Positions 24,539-32,974 of a DNA stretch of 64,000 nucleotides are shown here, one piece after another. The notes beneath the pieces were generated by a model. The model saw nothing but the letters and a program-made list of their open reading frames with translations. It was not told where the DNA came from and searched no databases. The stretch lies in NCBI GenBank assembly GCA_003599145.1, contig QZIT01000006.1, forward strand, positions 248,001-312,000, in the 5' to 3' direction. This DNA is from Candidatus Woesearchaeota archaeon (lineage in GTDB: Archaea; Nanobdellota; Nanobdellia; Woesearchaeales; UBA9642). The stretch's first letter is position 1, and each line of letters starts with the position of its first letter. The position numbers and the translations under genes are program-made.

Positions 24539-24898
24539 ATGGCGAAACACTATGGATTGGCTCTTATGAGAACATTAACTTGGTATAAAGACGGTTATAT
24601 CTCTGACTGGAAACAGCGCCCTTTCAAAAGAGCAGTAGAACATGCTTTTTTTCTTGGGGTTGCTGCAATAATAGTTGCTAGTGGCTATAAAACTGATGAA
24701 TATTACAACCTTGAACAACAAGTGATGTTGACAGCAGATACCAACAAAGATGGAGCAACAACTAGCGAAGAATGGTCTAAAGTCTATAAATCTTTAGGTA
24801 TATTTTATGATTGGCGCAATCCTATTCCTTTGACGGGAAGACAATTAGAGCATTATCTTCAAACACAGAAAGATAATCCAAAACCACAACCTATTTAA
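24539..24898 (+). CDS. Membrane-anchored EF-hand protein
   Basis: A 119-residue protein with one hydrophobic segment (HAFFLGVAAIIVASGY, about residues 36-51) and a single EF-hand-like calcium loop after it (DTNKDGATTSEE, about residues 67-78). The N-terminal part is basic and probably cytoplasmic, with the EF-hand outside. It is transcribed divergently from the TrmB-like gene across a perfect palindrome. SD CGAGGAAC precedes ATG. One EF-hand is unusual, as they normally pair, so dimer formation is possible. Confidence 0.75.
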   Translation: MAKHYGLALMRTLTWYKDGYISDWKQRPFKRAVEHAFFLGVAAIIVASGYKTDEYYNLEQQVMLTADTNKDGATTSEEWSKVYKSLGIFYDWRNPIPLTGRQLEHYLQTQKDNPKPQPI

Positions 24899-24925
24899 AT
24901 ACCCTATTTTTCCTTTTACTCTACC

Positions 24926-24942
24926 CGTAAGCACTACTTACG
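24926..24942 (+). promoter_or_regulatory. Hairpin next to the uL1 ribosome binding site
   Basis: CGTAAG-CACTA-CTTACG is a perfect 6-bp stem, extended by CTA/TAG after a two-base bulge (24921-24945). It ends right at the SD GGAGGG of the uL1 gene. Archaeal uL1 is known to repress its own mRNA, so this is a candidate control hairpin. Confidence 0.5.
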
Positions 24943-24953
24943 TAGGAGGGCAA

Positions 24954-25607
24954 ATGGAAAAGGATACGATATTAAAATCATTAGACGAATTGCGCAAGGA
25001 GTCTAAACAGCGCAAGTTTGCGCAGTCTGCTGATTTGATTGTTAATCTTCAGGATTTGGATTTCAAAAAACCTACTGACCAGTTAGACTTCTTTATCACG
25101 TTAAATCATGGCTTGGGCAAAAAAATGACGGTTTGTTCAATAACAGGGCCTGAAATGACTGATGAGTCAAAAAGAGTGTGTGATTTTATTGTTGAGCAGT
25201 TAGAATTCGATGCGTATGCTGCTGACAAGAAAAAAGTAAAAAGGTTGGCAAGAAAATATGATTTCTTTATTGCGCAGGCAAACATCATGCCAAAAGTTGC
25301 TCAGGTGTTTGGAAGATACTTAGGACCAAAAAATAAGATGCCAAACCCAAAGGCAGGAGCAGTTTTTCCACCTAAAACAAATTTACAGCCCTTGTATGAT
25401 AAATTGCAAAAAACAATCAGAATTGTTGCAAAAAAATCATTTGTTCTGCAGGTTATGATAGGAAAAGAGAATCAGCCTGATGCAGAATTAGCAGATAATA
25501 TTTATACGGTTTATGATCAATTGATTCATCATTTGCCAAAAGAAAAAAATAACATTAAATCCATGTATATTAAATTTACCATGAGCAAACCGGTGAAGTT
25601 GACGTAA
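24954..25607 (+). CDS. rpl1: Ribosomal protein uL1
   Basis: A 217-residue archaeal uL1, component of the L1 stalk of the large subunit. Recognised by DFFITLNHGLGKKMTVCSIT, LARKYDFFIAQANIMPKVAQ and the signature GRYLGPKNKMPNPKAG. SD GGAGGG and a hairpin precede ATG 24954; TATA TATTTAAATAC is at about 24892-24903, inside the end of the EF-hand gene. It is first in the uL1-uL10-P1 operon, the usual archaeal order. Confidence 0.96.
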   Translation: MEKDTILKSLDELRKESKQRKFAQSADLIVNLQDLDFKKPTDQLDFFITLNHGLGKKMTVCSITGPEMTDESKRVCDFIVEQLEFDAYAADKKKVKRLARKYDFFIAQANIMPKVAQVFGRYLGPKNKMPNPKAGAVFPPKTNLQPLYDKLQKTIRIVAKKSFVLQVMIGKENQPDAELADNIYTVYDQLIHHLPKEKNNIKSMYIKFTMSKPVKLT

Positions 25608-25608
25608 A

Positions 25609-26451
25609 ATGGCACACGTAGCAGAAGCAAAAAAACAGGAATTGAAAACATTAATAGATTTAATGAGCCAGTATCCTATTGTTTGCATTCTTAATCTTGA
25701 AAATCTTCCTGCAAAGCAATTGCAGATTATGAGGGAACGCTTAAGAAGTACGGTTGTCATCAGAATGAGCAAAACAAGAATCATCAAACTTGCTCTTGAG
25801 CAGACTCAAAAAGAAAACATTCAGGATTTGAAAAAATATCTGAAAGGCATGCCTGCATTATTATTCACCAAAGAAAGTCCATTCAAATTATTCAAAATTT
25901 TAAAGAAGAATAAATCCAGAACGTTTATCAAGGCAGGACAAACTGCTCCTTCTGATATTACCGTTCATGCCGGCCCTACAGGTTTTGCCCCTGGCCCTAT
26001 TATTGGAGAGTTGGGAGCATTAAAAATCAAGGCAGGTATTGAAGGCGGAAAAGTTGTTATCAAGGCAGATTCCATCGTTGCCCATCAGGGAGACGTTATT
26101 GATGCAAAAGCAGCGAGTGTTTTGCAAAGATTAGGAATAGAGCCAGTTGAAATTGGTCTTGACTTGGTTGCAGCGTATGAAAAGGGAGAAATCTTAACTA
26201 AAGACATTCTTGACGTTGACGAATCAGCATTTATTAAAAATATCATGACTGCGCACAGCGATGCCATGAAACTCGCCATGGATATTGCCTATCCAACAAC
26301 AGAAACCATGACGCTGTTACTGCAAAAAGCATTCAGGGATGCAAAAAACATTGCCTTGGAACAGGGAATTGTTTCAAAAGACGTTATCAACGAGTTGCTT
26401 GCAAAGGCTGAAGCTCAGGCAAGTGCGTTACATTCAAAAACTACTATTTAA
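25609..26451 (+). CDS. rpl10: Ribosomal protein uL10 (P0)
   Basis: A 280-residue P0-type uL10, base of the ribosomal stalk. N-terminal KKQELKTLIDLMSQYPIVCI and VVIRMSKTRIIKLAL match the rRNA-binding domain; the central GPTGFAPGPIIGELGALKI is the archaeal insert; the C-terminal helices that hold P1 dimers (SDAMKLAMDIAYPTTETM and later helices) end at residue 280. It lacks the acidic C-terminal tail found in many archaeal P0 proteins. One base separates it from uL1. Confidence 0.96.
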   Translation: MAHVAEAKKQELKTLIDLMSQYPIVCILNLENLPAKQLQIMRERLRSTVVIRMSKTRIIKLALEQTQKENIQDLKKYLKGMPALLFTKESPFKLFKILKKNKSRTFIKAGQTAPSDITVHAGPTGFAPGPIIGELGALKIKAGIEGGKVVIKADSIVAHQGDVIDAKAASVLQRLGIEPVEIGLDLVAAYEKGEILTKDILDVDESAFIKNIMTAHSDAMKLAMDIAYPTTETMTLLLQKAFRDAKNIALEQGIVSKDVINELLAKAEAQASALHSKTTI

Positions 26452-26465
26452 GGAGGTAAATGAAA

Positions 26466-26765
26466 ATGGAATATGTCTATGCTGCAATGCTGTTGCACAA
26501 AGCAGGAAAAACCATAGATGAAGCTTCCGTGAAAAAAGTGTTAGAAGCGGCTCATATTAAAGCAGACGATGGCAGAGTGAAGTCATTGGTTGCTGCATTA
26601 GATGGTGTCAATATCGATGAAGCCATTAAGAATGCAAGCTTTGCTGCGCCAGCTGCTGTAGCACATACGGAGTCTAAGCCGGCAGAAAAGAAGAAAGAGG
26701 ACAAGAAAGAGGAAAAGGTCAGCGAAGAGCAGGCCGCTGCAGGACTTGGAGCTTTATTTGGTTAA
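26466..26765 (+). CDS. rpl12: Ribosomal protein P1 (archaeal L12)
   Basis: A 99-residue stalk protein: [20 protein letters not shown], an Ala-rich hinge, an acidic Lys/Glu segment and a C-terminal GLGALFG that binds elongation factors. SD GGAGGT at 26452-26457 is well spaced for ATG 26466; the in-frame ATG 26460 is too close. It is third in the stalk operon. Confidence 0.95.
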   Translation: MEYVYAAMLLHKAGKTIDEASVKKVLEAAHIKADDGRVKSLVAALDGVNIDEAIKNASFAAPAAVAHTESKPAEKKKEDKKEEKVSEEQAAAGLGALFG

Positions 26766-26786
26766 TTTTTTTTCCTCTTTGTGACA

Positions 26787-27668
26787 ATGCAAGAGCGAGA
26801 AACAAAAGATCTCTTAAATGAACTGGACAATATCAGGAAAGAGGTTAACGAATTACGGAAACAGTTGAATGAAGTAGATAGAGCTAAAGAGGATTCTTTT
26901 TCTAAGCAGCATGGTGTAAGAGAACAGATACACCAAAAGCTCAGGGAGATTAAAGAATTAAAAGTTAAACGAAATCAGTTTACTGAAAAAGTAAAAGAAA
27001 TGAAGCAACAGAGAGATATTTTCAATAAAGAAATAGGGCAGCAGCTTGCAGGATTGAAAGAAAAAAAAACTGAGCACAAAAGTTATTCTAGAGATGACGA
27101 TCCGAGAACGTTGCAGGCAAAAATAAAGCATTTGGAAGAGACTGTAGAAACATCTGCCATTTCTTTTGAGAAAGAAAAAAAATTGATGAAAGAGATAAAA
27201 GACTTAAAAAAGAAATATGCTGCGGTAAAAGAGGAATATGAAAAAGCGCATGCTCTTGCAGGCTTATCGGGAGAAATTCACAAAAAGAAAAAAACAGCTG
27301 ATGACCTTCACAGCCAGATACAAAACTTTGCAAATCAAAGCCAAGACTTTCATGAAAAGATACTGCAACTGTCAAAGGAAATTGACGATTTGAAAGTAAA
27401 CGAAGAAGAGTTTCACAAGAGATTCATCGAGCAGAAAGAGCAATTTGCCAGTGTCAGCAATGCCCTGCAGGCAAAGCTGGACGTGTTGAAAGGCATAAGG
27501 GATGAGCTTGACAAAAGAAACGTCAAAAGCAAAGAGCAGAAGCATCAGGAAGAGCAGCACTTGCTCAAGCAGAAGGACCTTGAAGTCAAGGAAAAATTAA
27601 AGTCAAAGAAAAAGCTCACTACAGAAGACTTGCTGGTTTTGCAAAGCCTTGATGACGGTTCTGAATGA
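26787..27668 (+). CDS. Archaeal coiled-coil protein (COG1340-like)
   Basis: A 293-residue protein that is coiled coil almost throughout (ETKDLLNELDNIRKEVNELR to EVKEKLKSKKKLTTEDLLVL). The length, the central glycine-poor turn near AHALAGLSGEIHKKKK and the C-terminal KLTTEDLLVLQ match the widespread archaeal COG1340 coiled-coil proteins of unknown role. It lies just downstream of the stalk operon. ATG 26787 is preferred to GTG 26781. Confidence 0.75.
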   Translation: MQERETKDLLNELDNIRKEVNELRKQLNEVDRAKEDSFSKQHGVREQIHQKLREIKELKVKRNQFTEKVKEMKQQRDIFNKEIGQQLAGLKEKKTEHKSYSRDDDPRTLQAKIKHLEETVETSAISFEKEKKLMKEIKDLKKKYAAVKEEYEKAHALAGLSGEIHKKKKTADDLHSQIQNFANQSQDFHEKILQLSKEIDDLKVNEEEFHKRFIEQKEQFASVSNALQAKLDVLKGIRDELDKRNVKSKEQKHQEEQHLLKQKDLEVKEKLKSKKKLTTEDLLVLQSLDDGSE

Positions 27669-27757
27669 TTGCCATGGATGCCGCGCTGCATGACGGCCCT
27701 GCTGATTGCTGTAAAAATTCTCCAAAGCTTTTTAAAAGAAGCAATTTTTCTTAGTTC

Positions 27758-28510
27758 ATGCTTTACCTTATAGGGCTTGGTTTGAACGACTGGAAAGACA
27801 TTACCTTGAGAGGATACGAGGCCATGATGAAATGCGAGTATGTCTATCTGGATTTCTATACAGCTGTTCTGCAGAATAATTTAAGGGAAATAGAAGATGC
27901 CTTTAAAAAAAGCATCATCCCTGCAGATAGGGATTTGGTTGAAAAAAGAGCTGATGAAATATTAAAAAATGCAAAATTGAAAAACGTTGCATTTCTTGTT
28001 GTAGGAGATGTCTTTAGCGCAACAACGCATATCGACCTCTTTTTGAGAGCAAAGGAAAAAAACATCCCTGTCGAGGTTGTCCATAATGCTTCTATTATCA
28101 CGGCGATAGGAGACACTGGCTTGCAGGTTTATAATTTTGGCAAAACCGCCAGCATTCCGTTTCCTCATGAGAATTTTTATCCTGAAACGGCCTATGATGT
28201 TTTGAAGATGAATAAATCCATGGGCTTGCACACCTTGATGTTGCTTGATTTAAACCCCAAGCAGGGAAGTTTTATGGATATGAGAGAAGCGTTAGAAATT
28301 TTGCTTAATATCGAGCACAAAAGAAAAGAAAATGTTGTTTCCCCTGAAACCATGGCTCTCGGCTGTGCACGGTTAGGGGGAAATAAAAAAATAAAATATG
28401 CCAAAATAGTTGACCTTCTTATCGAGGACTTTGGAGAGCCCATGCACTGCCTTATTTTCCCGGGAAACTTGCATTTTCTAGAAGAGGAAATGCTGAAACA
28501 GTGGGAATAG
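27758..28510 (+). CDS. dphB: Diphthine synthase (Dph5/DphB)
   Basis: A 250-residue SAM-dependent methyltransferase that methylates the modified histidine of elongation factor 2 in diphthamide synthesis. MLYLIGLGLNDWKDITLRG, VYLDFYT, VGDVFSATTHIDLFLRA, NASIITAIGDTGLQVYNFG and the C-terminal LIFPGNLHFLEEEML are family features. Length normal. TATA-like CTTTTTAAAAG upstream at about 27728 supports a leaderless start at 27758. Confidence 0.95.
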   Translation: MLYLIGLGLNDWKDITLRGYEAMMKCEYVYLDFYTAVLQNNLREIEDAFKKSIIPADRDLVEKRADEILKNAKLKNVAFLVVGDVFSATTHIDLFLRAKEKNIPVEVVHNASIITAIGDTGLQVYNFGKTASIPFPHENFYPETAYDVLKMNKSMGLHTLMLLDLNPKQGSFMDMREALEILLNIEHKRKENVVSPETMALGCARLGGNKKIKYAKIVDLLIEDFGEPMHCLIFPGNLHFLEEEMLKQWE

Positions 28511-28512
28511 CA

Positions 28513-29562
28513 TTAAAAGAACAATTTAAAGAAGTTTAATATTCCCTGCTTCCAAGGAACCCTGTGTGATATTCCTGTTTTGTTTTGGTAGTATCTGTAG
28601 TTTTTCAAGTACCATTGGTAATTTCTTACTAATGCCTGCTTATTGGAATATTTTGGCTTGAATCCCAATGTTTTTTCTGCTTTTTCAATAGAAACAAATG
28701 AATCTTCAGGGGCAGTTTCATAAACCCATTTATATAAAGGCGAGAGCCTGAAAAATTCCAGAATGCGCAAAAAGAGTATAAGCGGCTTTGCTGGTGTTGT
28801 GACAATTCTTTTTCCAAATCCAGCGTATTTGAGCACTTCTCCAAAATCCTCTTTCATGGTTGTGTATTCCTTTGCGCCGATGTTAAACGTGTCATTAACC
28901 TTTTTTTTGTCTTTTGTTGCGCAGAGATAAATAGCATCGCATAAATCTTCAACATCGAGAAGCTGGTATTTGTTCTTTCCATTGCCTACAATGGGAACGC
29001 TTTTTCCGCTGCTAATCCAGTCGTAATATACTGCAAAAACACCTAGACGTTCAGGGCCTATGAATGATTTTGGTCTGAGGATGGGAACGCACATTCCTTT
29101 TTTTCTATAGTCTTCGCAAACTTTTTCTGCGATTATTTTTGCTTTTCCGTAAGGCCCGACTCCTATAAGCTTGTCTGTTTCATACAGCGGATGATGGTCT
29201 GGTATCCCATAGACTGCTGTTGAGGATACGTGAATAACCCTCTGTACGCTGTTTTCCAAGGCTGCCTGGAGGACATTTCTTGTTCCTGTAATGTCTGTTG
29301 AGTAAATTGCTTTTTTCTTATATAACGGTAATGCAGCTGCAGAATGAACAACAATATCGACATTTTTGCATGCAGCTTTCATTGCATGAAAATTTCGTAT
29401 GTCTGTTTTAATAATCGTTACTTTGCCAAGCATGTCCTCATAATCAAAGGGGGCAATATCAACGATAATGACTTTATGGCCTTTGTTTACTAAGTATCTG
29501 ACAAGATTGATTCCTAGAAAGCCTGCTCCTCCTGTGATAAGGTAGGTTTGTGGTTTTGCCAT
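28513..29562 (-). CDS. NAD-dependent sugar epimerase/dehydratase (extended SDR)
   Basis: A 349-residue extended short-chain dehydrogenase. The Rossmann loop TGGAGFLGINLVRYL is at residues 8-22, VVHSAAALP near 72, the active-site Tyr-Lys in PYGKAKIIAEK near 140-150 and RPKSFIGPERLG near 165. Such enzymes modify nucleotide sugars for glycans or lipids. It is convergent with dphB (two-base gap). The specific substrate cannot be told. Confidence 0.9.
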   Translation of the reverse strand: MAKPQTYLITGGAGFLGINLVRYLVNKGHKVIIVDIAPFDYEDMLGKVTIIKTDIRNFHAMKAACKNVDIVVHSAAALPLYKKKAIYSTDITGTRNVLQAALENSVQRVIHVSSTAVYGIPDHHPLYETDKLIGVGPYGKAKIIAEKVCEDYRKKGMCVPILRPKSFIGPERLGVFAVYYDWISSGKSVPIVGNGKNKYQLLDVEDLCDAIYLCATKDKKKVNDTFNIGAKEYTTMKEDFGEVLKYAGFGKRIVTTPAKPLILFLRILEFFRLSPLYKWVYETAPEDSFVSIEKAEKTLGFKPKYSNKQALVRNYQWYLKNYRYYQNKTGISHRVPWKQGILNFFKLFF

Positions 29563-29679
29563 CTTCTGGGAGGATGTTGCAGTCTATTTAATACTTTTTC
29601 TTTTTGCTTGAGATGAACGCGCTTTTAGCCCTGCGCCTTTAACGAAACATTTATAAATCTATTTTTGGATAATGCTTTC

Positions 29680-30141
29680 ATGGAAGGAAAAAGAGGTATA
29701 TCTCCTTTAATTGCAACGCTGCTTTTGATTGCTTTTACCGTAGCTCTGGGAGTTATGATTATGAACTGGGGAAGAAATATTGTTGATGATTTTGGGGAGT
29801 GTGAGAGCGTTAAGCTTGTAGTCGATAGCGTTCCCAATAGCGTGTGCTATAACACGCAATCTCAAACGTTGGATTTTACTTTGTTGAACAACGGGAAAAC
29901 AGATGTTTCCAGCATTATCTTGCGTTCAACCAATTTTGCCTTGCAGGGCAATGATAGAAAATTAGAGTTTACGGTTGATGGTTCCAGCATAGCACAGGGA
30001 AGATTTTTGGTTAAGCAGCAGCCGTATCTTAAGCCAGAGCAGTTTAAGCTTGAATTCATACCAACTATTTTAGTGAATAACAAAGAAACCCTTTGCACTG
30101 AAAAGGCTATTGAAGTTGTTGCGATTCCTAATTGTGGCTGA
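29680..30141 (+). CDS. Archaeal type IV pilin-like protein
   Basis: A 153-residue protein with a class III signal peptide: MEGKRGISPLIATLLLIAF, with processing expected after KRG and the hydrophobic helix continuing to MIMNWG. The rest is a beta-rich extracellular domain with cysteines in CESVK, SVCYN, LCTEKA and NCG. A TATA box TTTATAAATC (29650-29659) with CGAAAC in front places transcription at about 29680, so ATG 29680 is chosen over upstream TTG 29665. It may form an adhesion pilus. Confidence 0.85.
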   Translation: MEGKRGISPLIATLLLIAFTVALGVMIMNWGRNIVDDFGECESVKLVVDSVPNSVCYNTQSQTLDFTLLNNGKTDVSSIILRSTNFALQGNDRKLEFTVDGSSIAQGRFLVKQQPYLKPEQFKLEFIPTILVNNKETLCTEKAIEVVAIPNCG

Positions 30142-30185
30142 TTCTTTTAAATAAACTTTATAAACCAAAAAAAGTATCCTTGAGC

Positions 30186-30941
30186 ATGCAGGTAGAATTA
30201 GATGTGAATAAAACCATAGACCAGAATGCTTCTGTGTATTTTGAAAAGGCTAAAAAGCTCAAGAAGAAAATAGACGGCATTAAGAAAACCATTGCAGAGC
30301 ATGAACGGTTGCTGTTAAAAGAGCAGGAAAAGGAAGAAAAAAAAGCAATAATAAAAAAAACAAGACAGCAAAAGGAGTGGTATGAAAAATTCAGGTGGTT
30401 TTATTCCAGCGATGGCTTTTTTGTACTTGCAGGCAGGGATGCGACAACCAATGAAATTCTGATAAAAAAGCATACAGAAAAAAACGATATCGTATTCCAT
30501 GCAGATGCTCCTGGAAGCCCTTTTGTGATTATCAAGACAAGCGTTAAAGTTCCTCAAACTACCTTGCAGGAAGCTGCTGAATATTGCGTAAGCTTAAGCA
30601 ATGCCTGGAAAAGAGGGTTGTCTGCTGCAGAAGTTTATTGGATAACGCCTGAACAGGTAAGCAAGGAAGCAAAAAGTGGGGAGTATTTAAAAAAAGGAGC
30701 TTTCATGATTTATGGCAAAAGAAACTATATGATTCCTAAAATGAACCTTGCAATCTGCAACTATCAGGAAAAAATAAGTGTGTTTCCTGTCAGCGCAGCA
30801 AAAAAGCATACAGATAAGTATGTTTTGCTTGTGCAAGGCAATAAAAAGCTTAGTGAAATTGCAAAGAAAATACAGAAAAAAATTGGCGGAGAAATAGATG
30901 ATATTGTAAGGGCTTTGCCTCAGGGCGTTGATATTGCATAG
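30186..30941 (+). CDS. Short NFACT-R domain protein (RqcH/NEMF C-terminal part)
   Basis: A 251-residue protein with a coiled coil (residues 15-60) followed by an NFACT-R (DUF814) domain: KFRWFYSSDGFFVLAGRDA, DIVFHADAPGSPFVII, AAEYCVSLSNAWKRG and GAFMIYGKRNYM. Full archaeal RqcH/NEMF proteins of ribosome quality control are about 650 residues with N-terminal NFACT-N and HhH domains, which are missing here. A TATA box ACTTTATAAACC supports ATG 30186. The gene is intact at both ends, so the short form is deliberate or the N-terminal half is encoded elsewhere. Confidence 0.85.
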   Translation: MQVELDVNKTIDQNASVYFEKAKKLKKKIDGIKKTIAEHERLLLKEQEKEEKKAIIKKTRQQKEWYEKFRWFYSSDGFFVLAGRDATTNEILIKKHTEKNDIVFHADAPGSPFVIIKTSVKVPQTTLQEAAEYCVSLSNAWKRGLSAAEVYWITPEQVSKEAKSGEYLKKGAFMIYGKRNYMIPKMNLAICNYQEKISVFPVSAAKKHTDKYVLLVQGNKKLSEIAKKIQKKIGGEIDDIVRALPQGVDIA

Positions 30942-30954
30942 TGAATTTTAAGAA

Positions 30955-31596
30955 TCAGTGAAATCGTGGAATTTTGCCCATAATTTCTGATACTGCAGCA
31001 CGGACATCTCCATGAACCTGATGCACTTCTTGAAATCCGTTCACAGGATAAATTAATTGTTTATCATAGGCTTCCAAAACAGAAAGGGTTTTTCTTTTGT
31101 ATTCAGCAAGCCTTCCTTTCAACTTATCAGCGGTATCATCTGCTCTTCCTTCTTCTTGAGCTCGTTTCAGTATTCTTGCGGTGAGAATCTCTTCAGGAGC
31201 AGTAAGGTCATCAATAGACTCATCAAAATCAGTTTTTAGATAGATAATTCCGTCAACGCGCGCATGTTGCTCTAGTGGCTCAACCTGCATGAGTGTTCTT
31301 GGTATGCCGTCCAGTAGCAAAACGTGTGTATCTGGCTTGATGAATCTTCTTTGTAAATTTCCTAGATACTCACCAAATGCCTGCATGGTTACGTCATCAG
31401 GAACAAGCCTTCCTTGAATGTTGATAAGTTCATGAACCAGTTTTCCAAGATCAGAATCGCTTTTTGCAATCTCCCTGAACATATTTCCTGTAGAAACGTG
31501 ATAAAGTTGTTTTAGGTAAGAAAGCATCTTTGCCTGGGTTCCTTTTCCTATGCCAGGGGGTCCAAATAGTAAGATTGCAGGGTAGAGCAAATCCAT
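30955..31596 (-). CDS. adk: Adenylate kinase
   Basis: A 213-residue nucleoside monophosphate kinase: P-loop FGPPGIGKGTQAKML (residues 12-26), HVSTGNMFREIA, GRLVPDDVT, LLLDGIPRTLMQVEPLE and RAQEEGRADDTADKLKGRL. This is the bacterial/eukaryotic-type adenylate kinase, not the trimeric archaeal AdkA. In place of the long LID there is a short segment between LTARILKRAQEEGRADD. It balances AMP, ADP and ATP. Confidence 0.92.
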   Translation of the reverse strand: MDLLYPAILLFGPPGIGKGTQAKMLSYLKQLYHVSTGNMFREIAKSDSDLGKLVHELINIQGRLVPDDVTMQAFGEYLGNLQRRFIKPDTHVLLLDGIPRTLMQVEPLEQHARVDGIIYLKTDFDESIDDLTAPEEILTARILKRAQEEGRADDTADKLKGRLAEYKRKTLSVLEAYDKQLIYPVNGFQEVHQVHGDVRAAVSEIMGKIPRFH

Positions 31597-31758
31597 TGCA
31601 GGAGGATTTTTCTGCGTTATATAAATTTTGCGTTATATGCTTGTATTATATGCTTTTGTCATATGCTTATTCTTAGTTTGATCATGATCTGATTTTTTAA
31701 TCTGTTTTTTTTCCAGAATATGCATAGCTTTAAATACCATTTCAAGCTTCATTTCTTT

Positions 31759-31995
31759 ATGGAGAATAAGGAGTTGCACACGGTTAACATAGGCAAGAAC
31801 GGGCTGACTGAAGGCACAGTGAAAGAAATAATGTTTGCCCTTAAAATAAAAAAAACAATAAAAGTAAAATTTCTCAAGTCTTTCATTGCAGGAAAATCTC
31901 ACCAAGAAAAAAAGCAGTTGTTTCATGAATTGGCTGAAAGGACTGCTGGGAAAATAGAAAAGCAGGTTGGTTTTGTGCTTGTTCTGAAAAAGTGA
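31759..31995 (+). CDS. CRM/YhbY-type RNA-binding protein
   Basis: A 78-residue protein matching the CRM domain: VNIGKNGLTEGTVKEIMFAL then KTIKVKFLKSFIAG and a C-terminal TAGKIEKQVGFVLVL. Such proteins bind pre-ribosomal RNA in bacteria and archaea. The frame is open further upstream, but a TATA box TTTAAATACC at 31730-31739 fits a leaderless ATG at 31759. It is divergent from adk. Confidence 0.85.
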   Translation: MENKELHTVNIGKNGLTEGTVKEIMFALKIKKTIKVKFLKSFIAGKSHQEKKQLFHELAERTAGKIEKQVGFVLVLKK

Positions 31996-32070
31996 TGGTT
32001 AGGGCAAACCTGAAGTGAACTCTGTTTATAAAGTGAAATCTTTTTATATAATCTTACATTTCTTTTATCT

Positions 32071-32934
32071 ATGAAACACTCTATGAAAGCAGCAGAAGTG
32101 TATGCAAATTTGGAGAAGGACTTTATCAAGCCGGCATTGAGCGATGATTGGGCAGCCCACATGCAGGGAATCTCAGATTTCTTGAGTGACAACTTTAGAC
32201 AGCGCTCCATGGGTGTGGTGTGTGATTTTACAGACAGCATAAGCCACGTATACACCGCCGTCTTCCCCTCTGACCTCGTTATGCAGACAATACTTGATGA
32301 TGATGTCAAAAATGCGTTGCTCTTTGTGCATCATCCTGCTATCTGGGACATCAGAACGGCGCCTAAAGTATTTCAGCCTATGAATAGGCAGCTTTTAGAG
32401 CAATTTAGGGAAAGAAAGATCGCCATTTACAACCTTCATGTTCCGTTGGATGATTATGGGGAATATGCAACAAGTGTGACGTTAGCCAAAGCATTAGACA
32501 TAACGCCTGAACAGCCTTTCGGGCTTTACTTTGGAGCCTTAGCTGGAGTTTTTGGAAAAACAAAAATGAAAACTGTTGAAGAGCTAAGGAAAAAATTTGA
32601 AGAAGTCATAGGCCATAAAACTAGTCTTTATCAGTATGGCGCTCCTGAAATAGCAAATGAAAAAGTTGCGCTTATTGCCGGCGGTGGAAACGATGAGGAA
32701 ATGCTTGAGGAAGTTGTTCAGCAAGGCATAAATACCTTTGTTACAGGCATAACTGCCTTAAACGACCATTCAAGAAAAGCACATGACTATGCCAAAAAGC
32801 ATAAACTGAATATTTTAGGAGGAACGCACTATTCCACAGAAACTTTTGCATGCATTGCCATGGTTGATTATTTTAAAAAATTAGGACTTTCTGCAGAGTA
32901 TGTTGCTGATATTCCTGTCATGGAAGACTTGTAA
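32071..32934 (+). CDS. NIF3 / DUF34 metal-binding protein
   Basis: A 287-residue NIF3-family protein, conserved in all domains, with a dinuclear metal site. LLFVHHPAIWDIRT gives the HHP metal residues, LHVPLDDYGEYAT the second His and Asp, and the C-terminal GGTHYSTETFACIAMVDYF the H..E pair. The role is unresolved (formerly GTP cyclohydrolase type 2). The short form lacks the inserted PII-like domain. A TATA TTTTTATATAAT is located 25-35 bases upstream. Confidence 0.9.
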   Translation: MKHSMKAAEVYANLEKDFIKPALSDDWAAHMQGISDFLSDNFRQRSMGVVCDFTDSISHVYTAVFPSDLVMQTILDDDVKNALLFVHHPAIWDIRTAPKVFQPMNRQLLEQFRERKIAIYNLHVPLDDYGEYATSVTLAKALDITPEQPFGLYFGALAGVFGKTKMKTVEELRKKFEEVIGHKTSLYQYGAPEIANEKVALIAGGGNDEEMLEEVVQQGINTFVTGITALNDHSRKAHDYAKKHKLNILGGTHYSTETFACIAMVDYFKKLGLSAEYVADIPVMEDL

Positions 32935-32974
32935 AAGCAAAACTTATTTAAATACCCTAATCTGAAAATGATTC

